The notes: generated by a model not told the origin, from the sequence alone. A stretch of 20,966 nt of DNA from PNAI01 sp964575715 (GCA_964575715.1 CAZNSG010000183.1:1-20966); one strand, 5' to 3'; positions 7,538 through 15,542 are shown, numbered from the stretch's first letter. Made by a program: numbers and translations.

Positions 7538-9313
7538 TTACCCGCGCCAGCGCATGAGCGCGGCCTTGATTCGCGCCAGCGGCGCCGCCGCTTCCAGCAA
7601 TTCCGGATCCGCAAGTCGTATTCCGACCGTGACAAGCCGGCCAGCGCTGACCGTATGCGCCAGCAACATAACCTCACCCAACTGCACCACGTCGCCCGTG
7701 CGCGATGCGCGTCCCAGCTGCTCGAAAAAATAATCCGCCAGCGAAGTTGCCGCGTAATCCGGCTCGACCGGCAGGCCATAAATTTCCGCCAGCGCGCCGA
7801 GCGTTGCCCCGCTCGGCACGAAGAAATCGCCGAGCAGCCGCGGATCGGGCAGCATCGACGACGGCATGTCGACGAAGAAGCGGTCGAGCGCCACCGCCCG
7901 CTCCGGCGGCGCGAGAAAATAGACATGGTCGCCCGCGCGCGCGGCACCGGCTTCCTCCGGTGTGTGCACGCGCTCGTCGCGCACCACCAGCGTGAGCTTC
8001 GCCCAGGACGGGATGATGCCGTGGCGCAAGTACGGACTATCGGCAACCACCGGGTATCCGACCAGTTCCTGGGCGAGCTGGCCGGGCAGGTCGAGTTCGA
8101 CGCGATGAGCCGATACGGCGGCGGGCGCCATGGCGATGTGCAGCCGGCGCGCGGCGACCGGGATGGTCCAGCCCTGGATTAGCAGCGAGACCAGCACGAC
8201 GACAAAGCCGACATCGAAGTAAAGCTGAGCGTTAGGCAACTTCACCAGCAGCGGAATCGAGGCCAAAAAGATGCCGACCGCCCCGCGCAATCCGACCCAG
8301 GACACGAAAATCTTCTCCCGCAAGCTGAAGCGAAACGGCGCAAGACACAGGAACACCGCGGCGGGCCGCGCAATGAACATCAGCGCAAAGGCCACCGCGA
8401 GCGCCGGTAGAACATGGTTTGGCATTCGATTGGGCGACGATAAAAGCCCAAGCAATACGAACATCGCGATCTGCGCCAGCCAGGTTGCGGCGTCGAGAAA
8501 GGCAATCAAAGTCGAGTGCGCGCGCGTGGCGCGGTTTCCGACCACCAGACCGGCAAGATAGACCGCAAGAAAGCCCGAGCCGTGCAAGGACTGCGCCAGC
8601 CCGAACGCAACCAGCGCTCCGGCCGCCACAAACGGCGCGTGCAGTCCCTGGGGAAGATCGAGCCGGTTGAGCACTAAGACCATGCCGCGACCGCCGAGCA
8701 TACCAATAACGCCTCCGAGAATTCCCTCCCGCAGCAGCAGCATGACGATGTCTTGCCATGACTTGTCGCCCACCAGCAGGATCTCCACCAACACGATGGT
8801 CAGAAAGATGGCGAACGGATCGTTGGTGGCGGATTCGACTTCGAGCGTGGCGTTGACGCGCGGCCGCAATCGCAAGCCGCGCGCATGCAGCAGGAAGAAT
8901 ACCGCCGCCGCGTCGGTCGAGGCTACCATGGCGCCGACCAGCAGCGCTTCGAGCGGGCGCAAACCGAGCGCGAGCCAAGCTATTGGCGCGGTCAGCGCGG
9001 CCGTGACCAGCACACCGAGCGTCGCCAGCAGGCTGGCAGGCGCGAGCACGCTGCGGAAGGTTGCAAACCGAGTGCGCAGGCCGCCGTCAAACAGGATGAG
9101 CGCAAGTGCGACGGAGCCGACAATATAGGCGGCTTTCACGTCGTCGAACCTGATTCCGCCGGGGCCGGCATCGCCGGCCAGCATGCCGACTATCAGGAAG
9201 GCCAGCAGCAATGGCGCGCCAAATCGCAGCGCCACCAGACTCGACATGATGCCGGCCAGCACCAGCAGCGCGCCAAGCAGAATCGTGATGCTGACCGTAT
9301 CGAGTAAAGCCAT
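7538..9313 (-). CDS. CPA1 potassium/proton antiporter (CvrA/NhaP2-type)
   Basis: The 591-residue protein has an N-terminal Na+/H+ exchanger domain (residues about 5-400, twelve or so membrane helices) and a cytosolic tail. The CPA1 ion-binding motifs S132-T-D134 and T163-N164-D165-P are intact, and VGLRGAVGIFLASIPLL marks a late conserved helix. The tail contains a TrkA-C (RCK-C) type region (about 410-490, with HGIIPSWAKLTLVVRDERV) and a final CorC/HlyC-like domain, as in NhaP2/CvrA. These proteins extrude K+ for a proton and help with low-osmolarity or alkaline stress; RCK-C domains usually sense nucleotides. I prefer the ATG at 9313. A GTG 12 codons upstream (9349) also keeps the frame, but the extra residues are polar and unlike the family start. 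No strong Shine-Dalgarno is seen at either. Confidence 0.93.
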   Translation of the reverse strand: MALLDTVSITILLGALLVLAGIMSSLVALRFGAPLLLAFLIVGMLAGDAGPGGIRFDDVKAAYIVGSVALALILFDGGLRTRFATFRSVLAPASLLATLGVLVTAALTAPIAWLALGLRPLEALLVGAMVASTDAAAVFFLLHARGLRLRPRVNATLEVESATNDPFAIFLTIVLVEILLVGDKSWQDIVMLLLREGILGGVIGMLGGRGMVLVLNRLDLPQGLHAPFVAAGALVAFGLAQSLHGSGFLAVYLAGLVVGNRATRAHSTLIAFLDAATWLAQIAMFVLLGLLSSPNRMPNHVLPALAVAFALMFIARPAAVFLCLAPFRFSLREKIFVSWVGLRGAVGIFLASIPLLVKLPNAQLYFDVGFVVVLVSLLIQGWTIPVAARRLHIAMAPAAVSAHRVELDLPGQLAQELVGYPVVADSPYLRHGIIPSWAKLTLVVRDERVHTPEEAGAARAGDHVYFLAPPERAVALDRFFVDMPSSMLPDPRLLGDFFVPSGATLGALAEIYGLPVEPDYAATSLADYFFEQLGRASRTGDVVQLGEVMLLAHTVSAGRLVTVGIRLADPELLEAAAPLARIKAALMRWRG

Positions 9314-9390
9314 GATATGTGCGAATCTCCATGTGTATTGGAGAGGCACGCGACGCCGAGCGCAATTAGAAACAGGCAGTTATTTTCGTC

Positions 9391-9536
9391 GTCCTCATCC
9401 TGAGGAGGCGGCCATAGCAGGCGTAGCCTGCGTATACTTGGCTACGAAGCCGCCGTCTCGAAGGATGAGGACAATAGTGACTGGGCCGCTTCATCCTTCG
9501 AGACGCGACCCTTCGGGTCGCTCCTCAGGATGAGGC
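9391..9536. repeat. two-hairpin intergenic palindromic repeat, copy 2
   Basis: The first hairpin is bounded by perfect 10-bp arms GTCCTCATCC (9391-9400) and GGATGAGGAC (9463-9472), with inner GGCGGC/GCCGCC pairing and a central GCAGGCGTAGCCTGC. The second pairs CATCCT (9492-9497) with AGGATG (9527-9532), and GCGACCC (9505-9511) with GGGTCGC (9515-9521) around a ttc loop. The architecture and motifs match copy 1 near lepA. It lies between the BKACE stop and the antiporter start on the minus strand, so it is not between convergent genes here. Confidence 0.85.
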
Positions 9537-9558
9537 GGCCCTCCAACGGCTATCTAGG

Positions 9559-10509
9559 TCAGAACGCCACCTTATCGCCGCCCTTGAGCGCGAGGATTTC
9601 GCGCGCGTCGTCGGGGCCGGCGATCTCGTAGCCAAGACCCTCGATAATCTGTCGCGCGTTCTTGACCTGCTGGGCGTTGGACTCGGCAAGTTTTCCAGGC
9701 CCAATCCACAGCGAATCTTCGAGACCTACGCGCAGATTGCCGCCCATCGCCACCGCCATGGCGCCGATCGCCATCTGCGCGCGGCCGGCGCCAAGCACCG
9801 ACCAGCGATAATTCTCCCGGCCCAGCAGCCGGTCGGCGGTGCGCCGCATGTGAATGACATCCTCGGGGTGGGTGCCGATGCCGCCGAGAATGCCGAACAC
9901 CGATTGCACGAACAGCGGCGGCTTGACCAGGCCGCGTTCGAGAAAATGCGCCAGATTGTAGAGATGCCCGATATCGTAGCACTCGAATTCAAAGCGCGTG
10001 CCGTTGTCGGCGCAGGTGCGCAGCACAAATTCGATGTCCTTGAACGTGTTGCGGAACACCAGATCGCGCGTGCCTTCGAGATAGGTTTTCTCCCACTCGT
10101 GCTTGAAGTCCTTGTAGCGGTTGAGCATGGGAAACAGCGCGAAATTCATCGAGCCCATGTTGAGGCTGGCGACTTCCGGCTTGAATGTGTGCGCCGGACT
10201 CACGCGTTGCTCGACCCGCATGTCGGGCGAGCCGCCGGAGGTGAGATTGATCACCACATTGGAGCGCTGCTTGATGCGCTTAACGAAGCGGCCGAATGCC
10301 TCGGGCGACTGATCGGGCCGGCCGGTCTCCGGGTTACGCGCGTGCAGATGCACGATCGCCGCGCCCGCCTCCGCAGCACCGATTGCCGCTTCGACGATCT
10401 GATCCGGCGTCACCGGCAGATGGGGCGACATGGAAGGCGTATGGATCGCGCCGGTGATGGCGCAGGTGATGATGACCTTGTTGCTCGACTTAGCCGCGGA
10501 CTTTGCCAT
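9559..10509 (-). CDS. BKACE family beta-keto acid cleavage enzyme (DUF849)
   Basis: BKACE enzymes are zinc-dependent TIM barrels that condense a beta-keto acid with acetyl-CoA and cleave it to acetoacetate plus a CoA ester; the founding member is Kce of lysine fermentation. The 316-residue protein has the metal motif V-H54-L-H56-A-R, the opening strand VIITCAITGAIHTPSMSPHLP (quoted in part: TCAITGA at 15-21), NLTSGG at 88-93 and V-G-L-E264-D-S near the end. It is full length. I start at the ATG at 10509; an upstream TTG (10542) would add 11 residues unlike the family. The substrate is unknown. The next gene upstream on the strand is an acyl-CoA dehydrogenase-like protein, 183 bases away across a repeat, which fits a role in acyl or keto-acid breakdown. 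Confidence 0.93.
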   Translation of the reverse strand: MAKSAAKSSNKVIITCAITGAIHTPSMSPHLPVTPDQIVEAAIGAAEAGAAIVHLHARNPETGRPDQSPEAFGRFVKRIKQRSNVVINLTSGGSPDMRVEQRVSPAHTFKPEVASLNMGSMNFALFPMLNRYKDFKHEWEKTYLEGTRDLVFRNTFKDIEFVLRTCADNGTRFEFECYDIGHLYNLAHFLERGLVKPPLFVQSVFGILGGIGTHPEDVIHMRRTADRLLGRENYRWSVLGAGRAQMAIGAMAVAMGGNLRVGLEDSLWIGPGKLAESNAQQVKNARQIIEGLGYEIAGPDDAREILALKGGDKVAF

Positions 10510-10556
10510 GATGAATCGGTACGGCGCTCCCTGTTGTGTCAATCATCCTATGCGGT

Positions 10557-10678
10557 CTGCCGGCCAGTTGAATAGGTCCCGGCCATCGTTCGAAGATGGG
10601 TTGAGCGACCCGTCCGCCGTAGCGTCAGCGAAGGCGGAAGCGAAACCCATCCTACAGACTGCCGGCCGGTCGAATAGG
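10557..10678. repeat. palindromic element flanked by 20-bp direct repeats
   Basis: A palindromic core GATGGGTT (10595-10602) / AACCCATC (10644-10651) resembles the GATGGGTT...AACCCATCCTAC repeats of Bradyrhizobium-like genomes. It is flanked by near-identical 20-bp direct repeats, CTGCCGGCCAGTTGAATAGG (10557-10576) and CTGCCGGCCGGTCGAATAGG (10659-10678), matching at 18 of 20 positions. It lies between the BKACE start and the acyl-CoA dehydrogenase-like stop. Confidence 0.7.
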
Positions 10679-10692
10679 CATGATCGCCGTTT

Positions 10693-11931
10693 TCACTCCG
10701 GCCCGGCATATTTCCCGGCAGTATGCGGAAACATGGCCTTGACGATCTTGAACTTCGAAATATCCACGGTCGCGTCCATGTGCAGGAACATGACGGCGTC
10801 GCGCAGCGCCTTCTCCACGCCGAAGTCGAGCATGGTGCCGTTGCCGCCGTGCAGCTCGACCGCGTGCTGCGCCACCTTCATGACTTCTTCGGACGCAAAC
10901 AACTTGACCATGTTGCAGAGCACCTCGGCATCTGCCGCGTTGTCGTCGACCGCACGCGCGGCGCGATCGAGCAGCGCGCGCACCGCCTCGATGCGGGTCG
11001 CCATGTCGGCCAGGCGCAGCGCCACCGCCTGATGCTTGATCAAAATGCGCCCGCCCTGCACGTAGTTCTGCACATAGCGCGCGGTATCCTCGAAGGCGCG
11101 CACGCCGACGCCGAGATTTTTCGAGGCCTGGATGATCTTGCCCGGACGGAAATAGACGCCGGCCTTGCCGAGCGCGTCGTTTTCCACCAGCAGATGATCC
11201 TCGGGCACCACCATGTCCTCGAACACCAGCTCGCCATTGTTCATGAACCGGCAACCCAGCGTCTCGTTGCAGCGCGCCACGGTGAGGCCGGGCGTATCGC
11301 GCGGCACCAGAAATGACGAGGTGCCCTGCATCATGCCCACTTTCGGATTGCTGTTGGCATAGATCACATAGAGGCCCGCGTCGTAGCCGTTGGAAATGAA
11401 CTGCTTGCGGCCATTGATCGCCCAGCCGCCGTTTTTCTTCACCGCGCGCGTCTGCATCGCCGCTTCCGGCACGTTGTAGGGCAGCCAGCGGTCGGAGGCG
11501 CCGCGCGGCTCGGTCAAGCAGTGCGCGAGCAGGAATTGCGGGTCGGCCAGCAGCCGCTTGAACCATTTCTCCTGCAGGTGTTTTGGCGCGAGATTGCGCA
11601 GCAGCACGGATACCTTCCAGTTCTGCACCAGCTTGTCGGCCAGACCAGAGTCGCCGCGCGCGATCTCCTCCGAGATGAGCGCAAAGGTACGCACCTCGGA
11701 TTTCGGGTCGAGCTCGATGCCGCCGAACTCCTCCGGCACGCCGAGCGAGCGGATGCCGATCTTTTCCGCGCCCATGAGAATTTCCTTCGGCAGCCGGTCT
11801 TCCGGCGTCATGATCCATTCGCGCTGCCATTGGCCGCGGATAAACGGAATGACGACATCGTCGACGAATTTGCGGCACGACTGCCGCATCAGGCGCTGCT
11901 CTTCGGAAAGATCGCGGTCGGCGCTGGTCAT
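10693..11931 (-). CDS. acyl-CoA dehydrogenase family protein with Asp at the catalytic base position
   Basis: The 412-residue protein has the acyl-CoA dehydrogenase layout: an N-terminal helical domain (about 8-130), the FAD-facing strand motif AHCLTEPRGASD (136-147), a central beta domain, and a C-terminal helical domain with ELHGGNGTMLDFGVEKALRD. These enzymes oxidise acyl-CoA thioesters with FAD and pass electrons to ETF. In the usual IYEGT-x-x-IQ motif that carries the catalytic Glu, this protein reads HMDAT-V-D-I, giving Asp386 in that place. It might retain weak or altered activity or have another role, so the substrate is not assigned. The ATG start has GGGGAAGGAAG just upstream. BKACE follows downstream on the same strand. 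Confidence 0.92.
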   Translation of the reverse strand: MTSADRDLSEEQRLMRQSCRKFVDDVVIPFIRGQWQREWIMTPEDRLPKEILMGAEKIGIRSLGVPEEFGGIELDPKSEVRTFALISEEIARGDSGLADKLVQNWKVSVLLRNLAPKHLQEKWFKRLLADPQFLLAHCLTEPRGASDRWLPYNVPEAAMQTRAVKKNGGWAINGRKQFISNGYDAGLYVIYANSNPKVGMMQGTSSFLVPRDTPGLTVARCNETLGCRFMNNGELVFEDMVVPEDHLLVENDALGKAGVYFRPGKIIQASKNLGVGVRAFEDTARYVQNYVQGGRILIKHQAVALRLADMATRIEAVRALLDRAARAVDDNAADAEVLCNMVKLFASEEVMKVAQHAVELHGGNGTMLDFGVEKALRDAVMFLHMDATVDISKFKIVKAMFPHTAGKYAGPE

Positions 11932-12061
11932 CGGTACTTCCTTCCCCTATGTCGTGTATCCCCGAGCGGGTGTCGCGCCGGATCATGCCCCGCTCCCGGC
12001 CGTCGGTCTACGGTGGTAGGCCGCAAGCCCAGTACCGGGATAGGCGGCGCCGTGCGCGCTG

Positions 12062-12070
12062 TTATATGAT
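12062..12070 (+). promoter_or_regulatory. possible -10 region of the MscS-type gene
   Basis: TTATATGAT lies about 36 bases before the start codon and looks like a -10 box. There is no matching -35 box at normal spacing. Confidence 0.25.
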
Positions 12071-12105
12071 CGCGCTCACCGCCGGGCGGGCAAAGGGATC
12101 GAGCC

Positions 12106-13428
12106 ATGGACGACATGGGACAAGTATTCGACATGATGATCGGGATGTTCCGCTCTATCGGAGCGGAATTCACCACCATCTGGCTGCCGATTCAAATCGG
12201 ACTGCTCCTGACGGCGGCCGCGATCGCCTACGCCGGCGCGGCAATGGTGCGCAAACGCGTCCATCTGGCGTCTGTTGTCGCCAGTTGGCCGCCTATCATT
12301 CGCCAATTGGTTTTCACCACGACGGAAAATTTGCCCTTCATCATATTCGCGCTGGTAACGGGCTTGATGCATACGACGCTGCTGGAGATAACCGCCGCAC
12401 CCGCGCGCAGCTATCTGCTGTATGTCGCGGCCAGCCTCGCCACCGCCTGGATCGTGATCTCGCTGTTTGCGGCGCTTTTGCGCAATCATTTCGTCAATCG
12501 CATTGTCGCGGTGTCGGCCTGGACCATTGCGGCGCTGAGCATTCTCGGCTTGCTCGGCAATACCACCAAGATGCTCGACTCGGTGGCGCTTCCCGTCGGC
12601 GATCTGCGAATTTCCCCGCTGCTGATCTTGAAAACCGCCGTCTTCCTGCTGGTGACGCTGTGGCTCGCGGTCGCGCTCGGAAATTTTCTCGACAAACGCA
12701 TTCAGCATACGACCGACCTTACGCCATCGATCCAAATCTTGCTCAGCAAGCTCGTTCGTCTCGGCCTCATCACGATTGCGATCGCCATCGTGCTGCATGC
12801 GGTCGGTATAAACCTCTCCGCGCTCGCGCTGTTTTCCGGCGCCGTCGGCGTCGGCGTCGGCTTCGGTTTGCAGAAGATCGTTTCCAATCTGGTCAGCGGA
12901 ATCATTCTGCTGGCCGACAAATCGATCAAACCGGGCGATGTGATCTCGGTTGGCGAGGATGCCGGCTGGGTCGGCACCATCGGCGCGCGCTACACCCTGG
13001 TAGTGCTGCGCGATGGCCGCGAAATCCTGCTGCCGAACGAAGACCTGGTCACGCAGCGCGTGGTCAACTGGTCGCATTCCAACGACCAGGTGCGGCTGGA
13101 AGTGCCGTTCGGCGTGAGCTATGCGAGCGACCCGCACGCCGTGCGCAAGATTGCGCTCGAAGCCATCGCCGGAATTCCGCGCATCTTGGAGACACCGCAC
13201 GCCAGCTGCCATCTCGTCGACTTCGGCGACTCCTCGCTCGATTTCATGCTGCGGTTCTGGATCACCGATCCCATCAAAGGGGTGAGCAACATCCGCAGCG
13301 AAGTGCGGTTTGCCGTGTGGGATGCCTTCAAGCGCGAGGGCATCGAAATTCCCTTCCCCGTGCGCGATGTGCGGATTAGCAATGAGGCGCGCGTGACGGT
13401 GGAGCGGGTCGAAGGAAAGATGGCGTAG
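12106..13428 (+). CDS. MscS-family mechanosensitive ion channel
   Basis: The 440-residue inner-membrane protein has about five helices (26-47, 68-90, 101-125, 131-151, 170-193), another at 216-234, and the MscS pore helix (238-270) with the Gly/Ala-rich run GAVGVGVGFGLQKIVSNLVS. The soluble MscS beta domain follows (KPGDVISVGEDAGWVGTIGARYT, then LLPNEDLVTQRVVNWS), then the vestibule domain. Such channels release solutes on hypo-osmotic shock. It is larger than E. coli MscS (286) and closer to medium-sized members such as YbdG in layout. AAAGGG lies about 10 bases before the ATG. The gene is monocistronic, divergent from the acyl-CoA dehydrogenase-like gene, and is followed by a strong inverted repeat that could act as a terminator. 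Confidence 0.94.
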   Translation: MDDMGQVFDMMIGMFRSIGAEFTTIWLPIQIGLLLTAAAIAYAGAAMVRKRVHLASVVASWPPIIRQLVFTTTENLPFIIFALVTGLMHTTLLEITAAPARSYLLYVAASLATAWIVISLFAALLRNHFVNRIVAVSAWTIAALSILGLLGNTTKMLDSVALPVGDLRISPLLILKTAVFLLVTLWLAVALGNFLDKRIQHTTDLTPSIQILLSKLVRLGLITIAIAIVLHAVGINLSALALFSGAVGVGVGFGLQKIVSNLVSGIILLADKSIKPGDVISVGEDAGWVGTIGARYTLVVLRDGREILLPNEDLVTQRVVNWSHSNDQVRLEVPFGVSYASDPHAVRKIALEAIAGIPRILETPHASCHLVDFGDSSLDFMLRFWITDPIKGVSNIRSEVRFAVWDAFKREGIEIPFPVRDVRISNEARVTVERVEGKMA

Positions 13429-13452
13429 GGGTTCATCAAATCGGCCAGCAAC

Positions 13453-13570
13453 CGTAGGGTGGGCAAAGGCGCTGTAGCGCCGTGCCCACGTCAATCAGGT
13501 GGCGTCGCATCGAGTTGTCACCGTGCGAGATTATGAAACGGTGGGCACGCTTCGCTTTGCCCACCCTACG
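13453..13570. repeat. inverted repeat CGTAGGGTGGGCAAAG family
   Basis: Perfect 16-bp outer arms (13453-13468 and 13555-13570, CGTAGGGTGGGCAAAG and its complement) enclose a second 9-bp pair, CGTGCCCAC (13481-13489) with GTGGGCACG (13541-13549). GTAGGGTGGGCAAAG/GTGCCCAC palindromes are a familiar dispersed repeat in Bradyrhizobium-like genomes. It starts 25 bases after the stop of the MscS-type gene. Confidence 0.85.
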
Positions 13571-13612
13571 CTACTCCGCGCGCTTACTGCCAACGCGCCG
13601 CCACACACTTGG

Positions 13613-13762
13613 TGTCATGCGCGGGCTTGACCCGCGCATCCATGATGAGTGTCCACAAATAAAATCTCACTGAAAGTTTGTCCTTGGTGAAACGCACCAT
13701 GGATTGCCGGGCCTTCGCCCGCCGAAGGGCTTCGGCCCGCCGGCGGGTCAAGCCCGGCAATG
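13613..13762. repeat. pair of opposed GCCGGGCTTGACCCG-type repeats
   Basis: The left unit, 13613-13646, reads GTCATGCGCGGGCTTGACCC and continues CGCGCATCCATGATG, forming a hairpin. The right unit (13697-13762) is the same design on the other strand: CATTGCCGGGCTTGACCCG, then an extra GC-rich palindrome of about 30 bases, then CCCGGCAATCCATGG. The two units face each other across about 50 AT-richer bases. Nothing else is recognisable between 13429 and 13820, and no gene is supported there. Confidence 0.75.
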
Positions 13763-13820
13763 ACGACGTAGAGGATGGCGCACACGACGCGTTCCGCGCC
13801 TTTCGCCCGGCCAGCGTCCG

Positions 13821-15002
13821 CTACGCCGCCTTGCGGCTCGCCAGGAACTCGCCCATGCGGCCGAGCGCCTTGAGAATATTCTCGGTCGAATTGGCGTAGG
13901 AGAGCCGCACATAGCCCTCGCCCAGAACTCCGAAATCCGGCCCGCCGATGATGGCGACACCGGCGTCGTCGAGCAAGGAGGCTGCGAGCGCCTTTGCCTT
14001 CCAGCCGGTGCGCTTGACGTTGGGAAACGCATAAAACGCGCCCTTGGGCGTGGCGCAGGCAACGCCCGGCAGCTTGTTGAGCCCCGCCACCACGACGGCA
14101 CGGCGCCGGTCGAACTCGGCGATCATTTTGTGCACCTCGTCCTGCGGGCCTTTGAGCGCGGCGAGCCCCGCATATTGCGCCGACGCGTTGACGCAGGAAT
14201 GCAGGTTGACGGCGAGCTTGCGCGCGTACTCGTAAAGCTTGGGCGGCCACACCGCATAGCCGAGCCGCCAGCCGGTCATGGCATAGGTCTTCGACCAGCC
14301 GTTGAGCAGGATCAGCCGGTCTCGGATCGAGGGATACGAGAGCAGGCACACGTGCGTCTCGCCGTCGTAGACCATGTGGTCGTAGATCTCATCCGACATC
14401 ACGCAGACATCCGGCCAGCGCTCGAGGCCGGCGACGAGCTTGTCCACTTCGCGCTTTGGGGTGACGCCGCCGGTGGGATTGGCCGGAGAGTTGAGGATGA
14501 GGAGCCGGGTCTGCGGCGTGATTAATTTCAGCGTTTCCTCCGCCGAGAAGGCAAAGCCGTTCTCCTCGCGCACCGGCACCGGAACCGGCCGCGCGCCGGT
14601 GAATTCGATCATGGAGCGGTAGATCGGAAAGCCGGGATCGGGATAGAGAATGTTGGCGCCCGGTTCGCCGAACATCAGGATCGACATGAACATTGTAGGT
14701 TTACCGCCGGGCATAATCATCACGGTCTCAGGCGAGACCTCGACGTTGAAGCGCTTGTGCAGATCGGCGGCGACCGCCTCGCGCAGCGGCGGAATGCCGA
14801 CCGCGGGCGTGTAGCCGTGATGGCCGTCGCGCAGCGCCTTGATCGCCGCTTCCACAATGAATTCCGGCGTGCGGAAATCGGGCTGGCCGATGCCGAGGTT
14901 GATAATGTCGCGGCCTTGCGCGGCGAGCGCATTGGCGCGCGCCAGCACGGCGAAGGCGTTTTCCTCGCCGATGCGGTCAAAGGCTGTGACGGTGCGAAGC
15001 AT
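13821..15002 (-). CDS. PLP-dependent class I/II aminotransferase
   Basis: The 393-residue protein is a fold-type I aminotransferase of the aspartate/aromatic type. Visible landmarks are INLGIGQPDF (34-43), GYTPAVGIPPLREAV (63-77), the cofactor-binding NSPANPTGG with N175, SDEIYDHMVYDG with D204 and Y207, the Schiff-base lysine K238 in GWSKTYAMTGWRLGY, and R246. It should move an amino group between an amino acid and a 2-oxo acid; the exact substrate is not readable. The ATG at 15002 has GGAGAG 6 bases upstream. On the strand it follows the twin secreted-protein genes with a 135-base gap. A repeat-rich spacer follows it. Confidence 0.94.
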   Translation of the reverse strand: MLRTVTAFDRIGEENAFAVLARANALAAQGRDIINLGIGQPDFRTPEFIVEAAIKALRDGHHGYTPAVGIPPLREAVAADLHKRFNVEVSPETVMIMPGGKPTMFMSILMFGEPGANILYPDPGFPIYRSMIEFTGARPVPVPVREENGFAFSAEETLKLITPQTRLLILNSPANPTGGVTPKREVDKLVAGLERWPDVCVMSDEIYDHMVYDGETHVCLLSYPSIRDRLILLNGWSKTYAMTGWRLGYAVWPPKLYEYARKLAVNLHSCVNASAQYAGLAALKGPQDEVHKMIAEFDRRRAVVVAGLNKLPGVACATPKGAFYAFPNVKRTGWKAKALAASLLDDAGVAIIGGPDFGVLGEGYVRLSYANSTENILKALGRMGEFLASRKAA

Positions 15003-15085
15003 GCTGCTCTCCGGTTCATCCCGGAGCGCAGTTCAGCCTATCCGAGCGGTAAAATCAATTTGTACCTGCACGCGCACGATACACC

Positions 15086-15119
15086 ACTGTCTAAGTGGCG
15101 ATACTGTCTAAGTGGCGAT
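15086..15119. repeat. perfect 17-bp tandem duplication
   Basis: ACTGTCTAAGTGGCGAT occurs twice in direct succession (15086-15102 and 15103-15119) between the aminotransferase start and the stop of the downstream paralogue gene. A partly paired hairpin (GATCG...CGATC, 15117-15139) follows. The repeat could be a recent slippage duplication or a paired binding site. Confidence 0.7.
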
Positions 15120-15137
15120 CGCGCCTTCGCGAGGCGA

Positions 15138-15416
15138 TCAAAAGTTGCCGCCAAGTTTGGCGGCGAGATCGCGATAAAGCTGTAGGCGGATGAAGGGATC
15201 GGGATCGTCACCGAGGTAAACATTTCCCTCATATATCGGACCGGCGCGGAACTTATCCTGCCCGCGATAGCCCAAATTCATGCGGTTGGTCGGCTGTGTG
15301 ATTTCCCGCTGCTTTGGCTTCGGAGGCGTCACAGTCTGGGCAAGTACCGGACATGCCAGCGCGAACGTCACGGCCAGGCTCACAGCAACGAAAAGTATCC
15401 TTGCGGTCTTATGCAT
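15138..15416 (-). CDS. small secreted protein, paralogue A of a tandem pair
   Basis: The family is not recognised. The 92-residue protein has a clear signal peptide (hydrophobic stretch at residues 6-22, cleavage likely after VLAQ, residue 27), a Pro/Lys/Thr-rich linker, then a compact conserved part: NR-x-N-x-GYRG-x-DKFRAGP-x-Y, YLGDDPDPFIRLQ-x-YRDL, and a Gly-Gly tail. The mature protein would be about 65 residues, periplasmic or secreted, without Cys. It aligns without gaps, end to end, with the adjacent gene (36 of the last 49 residues identical). The start ATG has AGGAG 8 bases upstream; the frame opens 14 codons earlier without a ribosome site. It could be an envelope accessory protein or a ligand of an acidic/aromatic motif, but no function can be claimed. 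Confidence 0.8.
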   Translation of the reverse strand: MHKTARILFVAVSLAVTFALACPVLAQTVTPPKPKQREITQPTNRMNLGYRGQDKFRAGPIYEGNVYLGDDPDPFIRLQLYRDLAAKLGGNF

Positions 15417-15542
15417 TGTTTTGGCTCCTGTTGAACCATCACCGTTGGTAGCAACCAATTGTTCGCACGATGCTCGCGTCGCTTGCTGATTTCCGGTGAC
15501 AAGCTGCCGTTTAAGTTAATGAGCGACGCGATCGCGATGCGG

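Noticed and set aside
6829..8046. 405-codon minus-strand frame spanning the antiporter and TauE genes out of frame
   Set aside because: It is a shifted frame of two real genes on the same strand, Arg/Ser/Trp-rich without domain signals.
10652..11986. 444-codon minus-strand frame over the acyl-CoA dehydrogenase gene
   Set aside because: It is the other frame of the real gene, Arg/Gly-rich, and stems from codon bias.
12076..13494. 472-codon minus-strand frame opposite the MscS-type gene
   Set aside because: It is antisense to a gene with full MscS motifs, with a charge-heavy composition and no domain.
15086..15119. Tandem repeat as a possible CRISPR remnant
   Set aside because: Only two units occur, with no spacer between them and no cas genes nearby.
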